Shown here piece by piece: positions 46,752 to 55,390 of a stretch of DNA of 64,000 nucleotides (position 1 is the stretch's first letter; each line of letters starts with the position of its first letter). The position numbers and the translations under genes were made by a program. The notes beneath the pieces are model-generated. The model was not told the DNA's origin. It ran no database searches and worked only from the letters and a program-made list of their open reading frames with translations. This DNA is from Bacteroidota bacterium (lineage in GTDB: Bacteria > Bacteroidota > Bacteroidia > Chitinophagales > BACL12): the NCBI GenBank assembly GCA_016706255.1, contig JADJJZ010000029.1, forward strand, positions 248,001-312,000, in the 5' to 3' direction.

Positions 46752-47966
46752 ATGCAGGAATTAGCTAAACGTATCGCCAATCTGAATGAATCGGCAACCA
46801 TTAAGATGGCCCAGATGACGCGTGAACTGAAGAGTCAGGGAAGGGATATCATAGACCTCAGCCTCGGTGAGCCTGATTTTGAAACCCCCGACCATATTAA
46901 AGCCGCTGCCAAAAAGGCAATTGACGATGGTTTTACGCATTATACGCCAGTTGCCGGCTATTTGGACGTGCGTCAGGCCATAGCAGAAAAGTTTTTAAAG
47001 GAAAATGACCTTCACTATACACCCGAACAAATTGTAGTTTCAACAGGTGCAAAACAAAGTATCATAAATGCGGTAATGTGCCTTGTAAATCCTGGTGATG
47101 AAGTAATTCTTCCCAATCCTTTCTGGGTAAGTTATTCAGCAATGGTAAAACTGGCTGAAGGCATAATTGTTGAAATACCCACTACTGTTGAAACCGACTT
47201 TAAAATCAGTCCCGCTCAACTGGAGGCTGCAATTACCCCCAAAACTAAACTCATCATGTTTTCTTCTCCGTGTAATCCGACAGGAACTGTTTATACACGC
47301 GATGAATTAAAAGCTTTGGCTGAAGTAATCATTAAACACGAAAATGTATATGTTATTTGTGATGAAATTTATGAGCATATCAATTTTACAGGCCAACATG
47401 CCAGCATGGCGCAGTTTGATTTTATTTACGACCGTGTAGTTACCGTAAATGGTTTGTCGAAAGCTTATGCAATGACCGGCTGGCGTTTAGGATATATCGG
47501 CGCTCCACTATGGATTGCCAAAGCATGTGATAAAATTCAGGGCCAATACACATCTGCAACCTGCAGTATCACTCAAAAAGCAGCTATTGCAGCTTTAAAT
47601 GGCGATATCAGCACCACGCTCGTGATGAAAGAGGCATTTTTACGTCGTCGAGATTTGGTTTTTCAATTATTACAGGATATCAAAGGATTAAAATTTAATA
47701 ATCCACAAGGTGCATTTTATTTTTTTCCGGATGTAAGCAATTATTTCGGAAAAAGTTATAACGGTCATACCATTAAAAATGCCGACGATATGGCATTGTA
47801 TCTGTTACACGAAGGCAATATTTCTGTTGTTACAGGAAGTGCATTTGGGGATGCCAATTGTATTCGGTTCAGTTATGCTACCAGCGATGATAAATTAGTG
47901 GAAGGCATGAAACGTATGAAATTAGCACTCGAAAAATTAGTTAATAATCCTGTTCCGGTTGCTTAA
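46752..47966 (+). CDS. aspC: Aspartate aminotransferase-type PLP enzyme
   Basis: A 404-residue fold-type I aminotransferase. It opens with a motif DLSLGEPDFETP, then FSSPCNPTGTV, ICDEIYEH, the PLP lysine Lys237 in VNGLSKAYAMTGWRLGYIG, and a C-terminal IRFSYATSDDKL with the substrate-binding Arg. The closest class is the Ib aspartate/prephenate aminotransferases; exact substrates are uncertain. The kinase gene follows after 9 bp, so the two are probably co-transcribed. Confidence 0.92.
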   Translation: MQELAKRIANLNESATIKMAQMTRELKSQGRDIIDLSLGEPDFETPDHIKAAAKKAIDDGFTHYTPVAGYLDVRQAIAEKFLKENDLHYTPEQIVVSTGAKQSIINAVMCLVNPGDEVILPNPFWVSYSAMVKLAEGIIVEIPTTVETDFKISPAQLEAAITPKTKLIMFSSPCNPTGTVYTRDELKALAEVIIKHENVYVICDEIYEHINFTGQHASMAQFDFIYDRVVTVNGLSKAYAMTGWRLGYIGAPLWIAKACDKIQGQYTSATCSITQKAAIAALNGDISTTLVMKEAFLRRRDLVFQLLQDIKGLKFNNPQGAFYFFPDVSNYFGKSYNGHTIKNADDMALYLLHEGNISVVTGSAFGDANCIRFSYATSDDKLVEGMKRMKLALEKLVNNPVPVA

Positions 47967-47975
47967 ATAAATGGT

Positions 47976-48971
47976 ATGTCACAACATCGAATTATAAAAA
48001 AAATGTTTTCCGGTTTTCGTCACGTCAAGGTGGCTATTGCCGGCGATTTGATGTTAGATAAATATGTTTACGGCAGTGTTGAACGTATTTCTCCGGAAGC
48101 CCCGGTACCCGTTTTAGATGTGGTTTCCAATGATGCCAGGCCGGGTGGTGCAGCTAATGTGGCAGTGAATATTAATGCCTTAGATGCAACGCCTGTCGTG
48201 TTTTCAGTTATTGGTAATGATACAAACGGTGACACCTTAATTGGCTTACTGCGCGAAAAAGGAATTAATACCAAACATATTATTCGCAGCGATAAAAGAA
48301 TTACTTCAGCAAAAACCCGCATCATTGCAAAAAATCACCAGATGATGCGCATTGATGAAGAAATTACTGATGAACTGGATGAAACTACAAGCAAAAAACT
48401 TCAAAAATCAATAATCACTTTTCTTAATCAGCACAAACCTGATGTATTTATTTTTGAAGATTATGATAAAGGTGTATTAACGCCGGATTTAATTAGTATA
48501 ATTATTACAACTTGTATTAAATTAAATATTCCGGTTGTTGTAGACCCCAAGAAAAAAAACTTCTTCGCTTATACTAACTGCACCGTATTTAAACCAAATA
48601 TTCGTGAAATCAACGAAAGTTTGCAAACACAATTACAACAAACTGAAACAACCGATTTAAATATTATCACCAATATTTTAAAACAAAAAATGCCGCATCA
48701 AATCACTTTAATTACATTGGGTGATAAAGGCATTTATTTAAATACCGGCAAAAAAGGTGTAATTCAAAAAGCGCATATCCGAAATGTTTCCGACGTAAGC
48801 GGAGCCGGTGATACGGTTGTGAGTGTTGCCGCTTTATGCCTTGCTTCAGGTGCTGAACCTGCCTTAATGGCTGCCATAGCCAATATTGCAGGCGGTTTGG
48901 TTTGTGAGTTGCCGGGTGTTGTCCCCGTAAATAAATCGGTGTTATTAAAAGAATGCCTGAACCTCTTGTAA
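47976..48971 (+). CDS. rfaE1: D-glycero-beta-D-manno-heptose-7-phosphate kinase
   Basis: A 331-residue PfkB-family sugar kinase. RPGGAANVAVNINAL (56-70) is the sugar-binding loop, DYDKGVL follows, and SGAGDTVVSV (275-284) carries the catalytic Asp279 and anion hole. N-terminal AGDLMLDKYVYGSVERISPE is typical of RfaE1/HldE domain I. It lacks the nucleotidyltransferase half of HldE, so it is the single-domain form. It makes heptose 1,7-bisphosphate for LPS core, consistent with a Gram-negative envelope. Confidence 0.93.
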   Translation: MSQHRIIKKMFSGFRHVKVAIAGDLMLDKYVYGSVERISPEAPVPVLDVVSNDARPGGAANVAVNINALDATPVVFSVIGNDTNGDTLIGLLREKGINTKHIIRSDKRITSAKTRIIAKNHQMMRIDEEITDELDETTSKKLQKSIITFLNQHKPDVFIFEDYDKGVLTPDLISIIITTCIKLNIPVVVDPKKKNFFAYTNCTVFKPNIREINESLQTQLQQTETTDLNIITNILKQKMPHQITLITLGDKGIYLNTGKKGVIQKAHIRNVSDVSGAGDTVVSVAALCLASGAEPALMAAIANIAGGLVCELPGVVPVNKSVLLKECLNLL

Positions 48972-49026
48972 GCAGCAAATACCCTTCCTGCTTTTTTATT
49001 TAATTCTCATTTATTATTTTTATTAC

Positions 49027-49686
49027 ATGAAAACTAATATCCACACGAAATTTTTGCAAAAAAAGTCCGATGAACAATTATTACAACTGGTTAATAATTT
49101 AAGTCAGGCCGATGATGTACGTCTTGCTGCACTTTGGTTATTACAGGAACGAAATATTACTGAAAACATTCCCCTACACCTTGAAATGCAACTGGAAATG
49201 AATATTGCCGGCCGTTCAGAAGATTTGAAAGAATACGCTGAAAAACACGGTTTGGAAGATATGGAAATTCCTCAAGTAATTAAAGTAGCAGCTTATCTTA
49301 CCTTAGTTCCGATTGTATTATTTATAATTCAGTTGATTATTTTCAATCAGTTGAATATGTTGATATTCAGCACAACAATTTTATTCAATATTGCTGTCAT
49401 GTTGATGTTACTGATTGTTTGCATTTTTATTCTAAACGGAAAACAATGGCCACGCATCGTAATGGCGGTAATCCTGGCTTTAAACATCGTTTTTATTGTG
49501 CTCGGCTGGAACGGACTGATTCAAATATTTCGGATGCTGCCGAACATGGGCATATTTATTTTCATTCTCACAATTATAGAACTAGGGTCTAAAATTGCTG
49601 TAGTAAGCATGTTGTTTTCACAAAAGGCAAATCGCTTTTATCGCGGTGGAAAACAAAATACAGAAAATTTGTTCGACCAGATGTAA
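49027..49686 (+). CDS. Membrane protein with N-terminal helical motif
   Basis: A 219-residue protein. Residues 1-90 are soluble and contain KKSDEQLLQLVNNLSQADDV followed by RLAALWLLQERNI, related to the tail motif of the membrane protein at 9285. Four transmembrane helices follow (about 95-115, 118-138, 145-165 and 178-198). Function unknown. Its last base abuts the stop of the convergent MacB-type permease gene. Confidence 0.75.
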   Translation: MKTNIHTKFLQKKSDEQLLQLVNNLSQADDVRLAALWLLQERNITENIPLHLEMQLEMNIAGRSEDLKEYAEKHGLEDMEIPQVIKVAAYLTLVPIVLFIIQLIIFNQLNMLIFSTTILFNIAVMLMLLIVCIFILNGKQWPRIVMAVILALNIVFIVLGWNGLIQIFRMLPNMGIFIFILTIIELGSKIAVVSMLFSQKANRFYRGGKQNTENLFDQM

Positions 49687-50955
49687 TTATTTACTTCTGA
49701 TTGCCTCTACAGGATCCATTCTTGATGCGGTAATTGCAGGAATAATTCCGGCTATAACACCCAGTGCAACTGAAATTGAAGTGCCGATTAAAACGTTGTT
49801 CCAGGAAAGTATAAACCCAAATCCTGTCGCTTTATCAGCTAAAAACATAACGCCCCAAACAAGCCCTAATCCAATTAAACATCCAATCAACGCAAGAATA
49901 ATTGCTTCAATTAAAAACTCAGTCAGGATAAGATAATTTTTAGCGCCAAGCGATTTTTTTATACCGATAACATTGGTTCTTTCTTTCACACTCACAAACA
50001 TAATATTGGCTATACCGAATCCACCAACCAGAATACTAAATCCACCGATAATAAATCCGACAATGTTAAGCATGGCAAATAAACTATCGAGCGCGTCTGC
50101 TGCCATGGTAACTTCATTCACTGCAAAATCACTTTCTTCCGTTGGTCGCAAATTGCGTGCATTGCGCATAATCGGATAAATTTCATCTTTTATCTCATCG
50201 GCAGTAATTCCATCTTTTGGCCGCACTTCAATAACAGGATCAATCATACCACTTTGCATATCAACAACACGTCGGATGTAATTAAATGGAATGATGATGG
50301 TATTATCATTACTGATATCAATAATGCTCTCCCCTTCTTTTTCCAGCACACCAATAATCCGCATTTTATATTGTCGCCCCGATTCTCTGAACCACACATA
50401 TTTACCAACCGGGTCCACATTTGGCGGAAATAATTTATCTGCAACTTCAAATCCCAAAATACAAACCTCCGCTCCTCCCACCGATTCGTTCGGCACAAAA
50501 TAGCGTCCGCTTTTAAAATTCAGGGTATAGATTTCATCGTAATTTTCAGTTACACCACTGATGGAAACATTTTGTAAATTATTATCGAGATATTTTACGT
50601 CATCCGCATTTAACCATAATTCAACGGCAACGGCTTTTGCTTTGGTAAGTTTTTCGTTGAGCAGTTTATATTCATCATAACTCATGGTAGGCCGCTTGAT
50701 ATAATCCCACCAGGCATATTCTTCATTCCCGAATTGCCAGGGCCAGCGCTGAATATAAATCATATTCGTGCCTAATTTCTCCAAACCACTTTCCATATTG
50801 CGCTTAAGCGAGTCAACAGCGCTCAACACCGCGATAATACAGAAGATACCAATAGATACACCAAACAGCGACAGGAAGGTTCTGAGTCTGTTATTCTTCA
50901 GTTCCTGCAATACCTGAGGGAAGGTTTCCGACAATGTTCTTAAGAATACACTCAT
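49687..50955 (-). CDS. MacB/FtsX-type ABC transporter permease
   Basis: A 422-residue inner-membrane protein. Opening LKNNRLRTFLSLFGVSIGIF is the first helix with the family approach sequence; a large periplasmic MacB_PCD domain (about 45-270) follows, then three helices at about 290-310, 340-365 and 380-405 with the FtsX core (VKERTNVIGIKKSLGAK). It has no ATPase domain; a fitting ATPase of the same family is encoded at 53172, separated by queA and two small genes. Such pairs export peptides, lipids or macrolides or act in mechanotransmission. Confidence 0.92.
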   Translation of the reverse strand: MSVFLRTLSETFPQVLQELKNNRLRTFLSLFGVSIGIFCIIAVLSAVDSLKRNMESGLEKLGTNMIYIQRWPWQFGNEEYAWWDYIKRPTMSYDEYKLLNEKLTKAKAVAVELWLNADDVKYLDNNLQNVSISGVTENYDEIYTLNFKSGRYFVPNESVGGAEVCILGFEVADKLFPPNVDPVGKYVWFRESGRQYKMRIIGVLEKEGESIIDISNDNTIIIPFNYIRRVVDMQSGMIDPVIEVRPKDGITADEIKDEIYPIMRNARNLRPTEESDFAVNEVTMAADALDSLFAMLNIVGFIIGGFSILVGGFGIANIMFVSVKERTNVIGIKKSLGAKNYLILTEFLIEAIILALIGCLIGLGLVWGVMFLADKATGFGFILSWNNVLIGTSISVALGVIAGIIPAITASRMDPVEAIRSK

Positions 50956-51005
50956 TTTGCCTCAAAGATATTTTATTGTTTCCATTGAATTAGTTATAGT
51001 TTGGT

Positions 51006-51013
51006 TAATTTTG
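51006..51013 (+). promoter_or_regulatory. -7 box of queA
   Basis: TAATTTTG matches TAnnTTTG. A TTG at 50985-50987 lies 18 bp upstream, a fitting -33 element. The leader would be about 45 nt. Confidence 0.55.
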
Positions 51014-51065
51014 CACCCGCTCTGTAGATTTTCTTCAGACAAATTCTAAAACCCGTAAGTTTTAT

Positions 51066-52118
51066 ATGAAACTATCCAAATTTAATTTCGAACTCCCCAA
51101 AGACATTATTGCTCAACATCCTACACCTGAACGCGACGACTCCAAATTAATGGTTGTACACCGTAAAACAGGTAAAATTGAACACAAAAAATTTAAAAAC
51201 ATTTTAGATTATTTCAGTGAACACGATGTGATGGTATTAAACAATACCAAAGTATTTCCTGCCCGTTTATACGGTCGTAAAGAGAAAACAGGTGCTAAAA
51301 TTGAAGTTTTCATGTTGCGTGAACTCAATCGTGAAATGCATTTATGGGATGTTTTAGTTGATCCTGCACGTAAAATTCGCGTTGGTAATAAACTGTATTT
51401 TGGTGATGACGACATGTTGGTGGCTGAGGTTGTAGACAACACTACATCACGTGGTCGTACCATCCGTTTCCTCCACGATGGCACTGCAGAAGAGTTGCGT
51501 AAAATTTTGGAAATAATGGGTGAAACACCGCTTCCAAAATACATCAAACGCAAGCCGGATGAAGAAGATAAAGAACGTTTTCAGACCGTTTTCGCTAAAC
51601 ACGAAGGTGCTGTAGCGGCTCCAACTGCCGGTATGCACTTTAGTCGCGAGTTGTTGAAACGCCTCGAAATTAAAGGGATAAATTTTGCAGAAATCACACT
51701 CCACGTAGGTTTGGGCACATTCCGCAGTATTGATGTGGAAGATTTATCCAAACACAAAATGGATGCAGAATATTTTAAAGTAGATAAAACCTGTGTTGAT
51801 ATTGTAAATAAAGGGCTGGATGGTAATCACCGTATTTGCGCAATCGGAACCACCAGTATGCGTGCCTGCGAAAGTGCAGTTGCTGCTACAGGCAGATTAA
51901 AAACGGAAGAAGGCTGGACTAACCTGTTTATCCACCCACCATACGATTTTACCATCTGTAATTCAATGGTGACCAATTTTCACCTGCCTAAAACCAGTCT
52001 TGTGATTATGGTTGCTGCCTTTATGGGTTACGATTTAACTATGGAAGCTTATAAACTGGCCATGAAAGAAAAATACCGCTTCTTCTCTTACGGTGATGCG
52101 ATGTTGATTATCGACTGA
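51066..52118 (+). CDS. queA: S-adenosylmethionine:tRNA ribosyltransferase-isomerase
   Basis: A 350-residue enzyme of queuosine synthesis that transfers the ribosyl part of SAM to 7-aminomethyl-7-deazaguanine in tRNA. Family phrases are intact: ELPKDIIAQHPTPERDDSKL at the N-terminus, VLNNTKVFPARLYG, GAVAAPTAGMHF, HVGLGTFRSI and TNFHLPKTSLVIMVAAFMG. Full length. Monocistronic, with its own promoter and terminator. Confidence 0.97.
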   Translation: MKLSKFNFELPKDIIAQHPTPERDDSKLMVVHRKTGKIEHKKFKNILDYFSEHDVMVLNNTKVFPARLYGRKEKTGAKIEVFMLRELNREMHLWDVLVDPARKIRVGNKLYFGDDDMLVAEVVDNTTSRGRTIRFLHDGTAEELRKILEIMGETPLPKYIKRKPDEEDKERFQTVFAKHEGAVAAPTAGMHFSRELLKRLEIKGINFAEITLHVGLGTFRSIDVEDLSKHKMDAEYFKVDKTCVDIVNKGLDGNHRICAIGTTSMRACESAVAATGRLKTEEGWTNLFIHPPYDFTICNSMVTNFHLPKTSLVIMVAAFMGYDLTMEAYKLAMKEKYRFFSYGDAMLIID

Positions 52119-52134
52119 TCAGTAAAACCTAAAA

Positions 52135-52163
52135 AAAAATCCTGCCAAAAGCAGGATTTTTTT
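52135..52163 (+). terminator. Terminator of queA
   Basis: ATCCTGC (52139-52145) and GCAGGAT (52151-52157), preceded by A and followed by T runs, form a strong stem; it lies 20 bp after the stop. The A run on the left may let it serve the opposite strand too. Confidence 0.85.
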
Positions 52164-52189
52164 TTGAAATTCATTTCCGACGGTTTGTT

Positions 52190-52411
52190 TCAATATTCGT
52201 CTTCATTGAAGTAAAAATCGTCATGCGTTGGGTAATCACTCCAAATATCTTCTATCCCTTCATAAAATTCTCCCTCATCTTCCAATTCCTGTAAATTTTC
52301 AATTACTTCGATAGGAGCTCCCGAACGAATGGCGTAATCAATCAATTCATCTTTTGTTGCCGGCCATGGCGCATCTTCAAGATACGAGGCTAGTTCTAGT
52401 GTCCAATACAT
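52190..52411 (-). CDS. DUF2795 protein, Bacteroidota type
   Basis: A 73-residue, very acidic protein. The first 45 residues form the DUF2795 helical domain: MYWTLELASYLEDAPWPATK, DELIDYAIRSGAPIEVIENL, with the WPATKDELI core. The acidic tail ends HDDFYFNEDEY. Family knowledge: this short form is widely conserved in Bacteroidota; function unknown. Start and length are as in the family. Confidence 0.9.
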   Translation of the reverse strand: MYWTLELASYLEDAPWPATKDELIDYAIRSGAPIEVIENLQELEDEGEFYEGIEDIWSDYPTHDDFYFNEDEY

Positions 52412-52563
52412 AATTAACCAGATTTTTAATTAGGGCGCAAAAATAGATTTTTTTTAATCTTTTGCAAGGAACAATATGAACAAAATGTGCCTTTCCCTAA
52501 AATAATTAGCAGAGATAGCCTGAAATTGAGCATTTTAGCCTTGAAAACTATTTTATTAATTAA

Positions 52564-53112
52564 TTAACCTCTCGGCCGCCAGGTAATTTCTTCCACATCT
52601 AAATCGCGGGCAAGTTTGCGACTTAACACAAACAGATAATCGCTCAGTCTATTCAGGTAAGTTATGATTAAAGGCTCAACTTGCTCATTTTCAGCAAGAT
52701 GTGTAACTATACGTTCAGTCTTTCTGCATATAACACGCGCTAAGTGACAGAACGACACGGTAGTATGTCCACCTGGCAAAATAAAGTTCTGTAACTGAGG
52801 CAATTTCGTCTCCATTTCGTCAATCTGTTGCTCCAAAAAGGTAATATCTGCTTCCTTAAGGTCAGGAATCGCCATTTTTGACCGTTCAGGGTCCGATGCT
52901 AGTGCTGCGCCAATGGTAAACAGCCTGTCCTGAATCTCATTTAACACGTTTTTATACCCTGTGTCAATTTGCTGGTCTGCAACCAAACCGATATAAACAT
53001 TAAGCTCATCAGTTGAACCGTAAGCTTCAACTCTGATATGGTGTTTAGGCACTCTGGTTCCGCCAATTAACGAGGTTTCACCGGTATCCCCTTTTTTGGT
53101 ATAAATCTTCAT
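52564..53112 (-). CDS. Cob(I)alamin adenosyltransferase, PduO type
   Basis: A 182-residue helical-bundle enzyme that transfers adenosyl from ATP to cob(I)alamin. The N-terminal ATP loop IYTKKGDTGETSLIGGTRVP, VEAYGSTDELN, and the C-terminal core CRKTERIVT and LNRLSDYLFVLSR are diagnostic for PduO-type enzymes. It implies B12-dependent enzymes such as methylmalonyl-CoA mutase elsewhere. It lies upstream of a MacB-type ATPase gene on the same strand with a 59-bp gap. Confidence 0.95.
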   Translation of the reverse strand: MKIYTKKGDTGETSLIGGTRVPKHHIRVEAYGSTDELNVYIGLVADQQIDTGYKNVLNEIQDRLFTIGAALASDPERSKMAIPDLKEADITFLEQQIDEMETKLPQLQNFILPGGHTTVSFCHLARVICRKTERIVTHLAENEQVEPLIITYLNRLSDYLFVLSRKLARDLDVEEITWRPRG

Positions 53113-53171
53113 ATTGCAAAGGTAATGGCAGTTGCCGCGAATGGCAACCGGGTAATGTAATTTTGGTTTGC

Positions 53172-53897
53172 TTAACCGAGACTTTTTCTGAGTTCAGTCG
53201 GATTGAGTTTGTTTTCGTTCACCTCATCTCTTTCAATAACCCCATCACGAATACGTATAATACGATGTGCATAACGGGCGATATCTTCTTCGTGGGTTAC
53301 AATGATAACGGTATTGCCTTTTTTATGAATCTCTTCAAACAACTCCATTATTTCATAACTGGTTTTGGTATCGAGGTTACCTGTTGGCTCATCGGCAAGA
53401 ATTATAGAAGGGTCGTTCACCAAAGCACGGGCAACTGCAACACGCTGACGTTCACCACCCGACAACTCGTTGGGTTTATGTTTCATGCGATGACCCAAAC
53501 CTACTGCCTGTAAAATAGATTCTGCCTTTTGTGTCCGCGTTGCCTTGTTCATACCGGCATAAATAAGCGGCAATGCCACATTTTCAATGCCTGAAAGTCT
53601 GGCCAGCAGGTTAAAGGTTTGAAATACGAAGCCAATTTCTTTATTCCGCACTTCAGCCAGTTCATCATCATTCATTTTGCTGACATCGGTACCGTTTAAC
53701 ACATAATTGCCCACAGAGGGTTTATCGAGGCAGCCCAGAATATTCATCAGGGTGCTTTTTCCCGAACCTGAGGGGCCCATAATGGCAACGTATTCATTTT
53801 TATGAATAGAGGCATTCAGGCCTTTTAACACCTCAATCTTCACCTTTCCGAGATCGTATGTTTTTCTGATATTTTTTAACGAGATAATCTCTTCCAT
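53172..53897 (-). CDS. MacB/LolD-type ABC transporter ATPase
   Basis: A 241-residue ABC protein with Walker A GPSGSGKST (41-49), Q-loop VFQTFNLL, signature LSGGERQRVA (145-154), Walker B IILADEPTG (165-173) and the H-loop IVTHEED. LSGIENVALPLIYAG between them is typical for the MacB/LolD class. It is the likely partner of the permease at 49687. gatC precedes it on the same strand with a 5-bp gap, so it is probably translated from the gatC message. Confidence 0.93.
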   Translation of the reverse strand: MEEIISLKNIRKTYDLGKVKIEVLKGLNASIHKNEYVAIMGPSGSGKSTLMNILGCLDKPSVGNYVLNGTDVSKMNDDELAEVRNKEIGFVFQTFNLLARLSGIENVALPLIYAGMNKATRTQKAESILQAVGLGHRMKHKPNELSGGERQRVAVARALVNDPSIILADEPTGNLDTKTSYEIMELFEEIHKKGNTVIIVTHEEDIARYAHRIIRIRDGVIERDEVNENKLNPTELRKSLG

Positions 53898-53902
53898 GCT
53901 TG

Positions 53903-54196
53903 TTACTTTTTACGCAGCACTTTCGGCACTTTAAAATAATCACTGTCGGCCAAAGGGGCATTTTCCAGCGCTTCCTGTTTTGTAATTTCCATTTTCGGCT
54001 CGTCGGCACGCATCACATTCGTATCCGGATTCACATATACCAGCGGTTCTATTCCTGTAACATCCAACTCATCCAGTTTGCCGACAAAATTGAGCATATC
54101 GGTCAGGTTTTGTTCGATTGCCTTTTCTTCAGCAGCATCAAATTCGAGTTTAGAGAGATTGGCCAGTTTTTCAACCAATACTTTATCCACTTTCAT
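53903..54196 (-). CDS. gatC: Aspartyl/glutamyl-tRNA amidotransferase subunit C
   Basis: A 97-residue protein from the Met at 54196; an upstream extension in frame to 54283 is not family-like. The GatC pattern is complete: VEKLANLSKLEFDAAEEKAI, LTDMLNFVGKLDELDVTGIE, then PLVYV..NVMRADEP and SDYFKVPKVL at the end. It stabilises GatA in the complex that amidates mischarged Glu-tRNA(Gln). gatA and gatB are not next to it here. Confidence 0.93.
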   Translation of the reverse strand: MKVDKVLVEKLANLSKLEFDAAEEKAIEQNLTDMLNFVGKLDELDVTGIEPLVYVNPDTNVMRADEPKMEITKQEALENAPLADSDYFKVPKVLRKK

Positions 54197-54314
54197 AGGG
54201 GTAAAGTTAGTATATATTTTTAAGCCCATACCTGCCTTCACACAGTTTAACGAATTTATCGAATAAGTATGCCCTGAAAGCACGTTTTTGTGCGGTAATC
54301 AGCAATCTTTTTTC

Positions 54315-54322
54315 TATTTTCG
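54315..54322 (+). promoter_or_regulatory. -7-like box directly before trpS
   Basis: TATTTTCG differs from TAnnTTTG at one position and ends four bases before the ATG at 54327. Confidence 0.4.
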
Positions 54323-54326
54323 CCGC

Positions 54327-55328
54327 ATGGAAATTGTTGTTAGCGGAACTCGCCCTACGGGTATCCTGCATCTTGGAAATTATTACGGTGCCGTGCGCAA
54401 TTATGTGCGACTGGGCGATGATAAAAATGTAAAGGGATATTTTTTTATTGCTGATTATCATTCTCTTACTACACATAATAATCCGGCTGAATTGAAAGTA
54501 CTGGTGAAACAAACCATTGCTACTTACCTGGCATGTGGTCTTGACCCTGAAAAAGTTGTGATTTATGTGCAGAGTGATTTACCGCAAATTCCTGAGTTGT
54601 ATTTATTGCTGAATATGCTGGCATATAAAGGTGAATTGGAAAAAGTTGCCACGTTTAAAGACAAAATTAAAATTCACAAAGAAAACATTAATGCAGGCTT
54701 GCTTACTTATCCGGTTTTAATGGCTGCAGATATTATGATTCACCGTGCACAAAAAGTGCCTGTGGGAAAAGACCAGGAACAACATCTTGAAATGACACGC
54801 AATTTTTCAAAACGATTTAATTCGAGATATGAAACCGAATTTTTCCCTGAACCGATTGCCTATAATTTCGGTGAAGATTTAGTGAAAGTTCCCGGCTTAG
54901 ATGGATCAACCAAAATGAGTAAAACAGGTGGTGAAGTGAATGCGATTTTTTTGAATGAAGAACCGGAATCTATCCGCAAAAAAATAATGCGCGCAAAATC
55001 TGACGGCGGACCAACAACCATGAATCAGGAAAAACCACAGGAAATAAAAAATTTGTTTGAGTTGATGAATATTGTGAGCACCCCTGATACCGTTCAGTTT
55101 TTTGATAATGCTTACAATAATTGCAATATTCGTTATGGCGATATGAAGAAACAATTGGCCGAAGATATGATTCAATACCTCACACCTATCAGAACGCGCA
55201 TCAATGAATTGATTCAGGATGAAGCTTATTTAAGTAAAGTAGTGAGCAAAGGTGGCGAAGAAGCAAGAGAAAGTGCTCAAAAAACAATAGATGAAGTACG
55301 AAAAATAATGGGAATTCGTTACTTTTAA
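54327..55328 (+). CDS. trpS: Tryptophanyl-tRNA synthetase
   Basis: A 333-residue class I aminoacyl-tRNA synthetase from the Met at 54327 (MEIVVSGTRPTGILHLGNYY); the longer frame from 54288 adds 13 non-family residues. The HIGH motif is HLGN (15-18), the KMSKS motif is KMSKT (196-200), and GKDQEQHLE and GLDGSTKMS are as expected. It charges tRNA(Trp). Divergent from the gatC gene. Confidence 0.96.
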   Translation: MEIVVSGTRPTGILHLGNYYGAVRNYVRLGDDKNVKGYFFIADYHSLTTHNNPAELKVLVKQTIATYLACGLDPEKVVIYVQSDLPQIPELYLLLNMLAYKGELEKVATFKDKIKIHKENINAGLLTYPVLMAADIMIHRAQKVPVGKDQEQHLEMTRNFSKRFNSRYETEFFPEPIAYNFGEDLVKVPGLDGSTKMSKTGGEVNAIFLNEEPESIRKKIMRAKSDGGPTTMNQEKPQEIKNLFELMNIVSTPDTVQFFDNAYNNCNIRYGDMKKQLAEDMIQYLTPIRTRINELIQDEAYLSKVVSKGGEEARESAQKTIDEVRKIMGIRYF

Positions 55329-55390
55329 TCCTCCTTTACAATTAGTTTTCCCAAATTTGCACACTTGAATACCTAACAACTACGAATACA

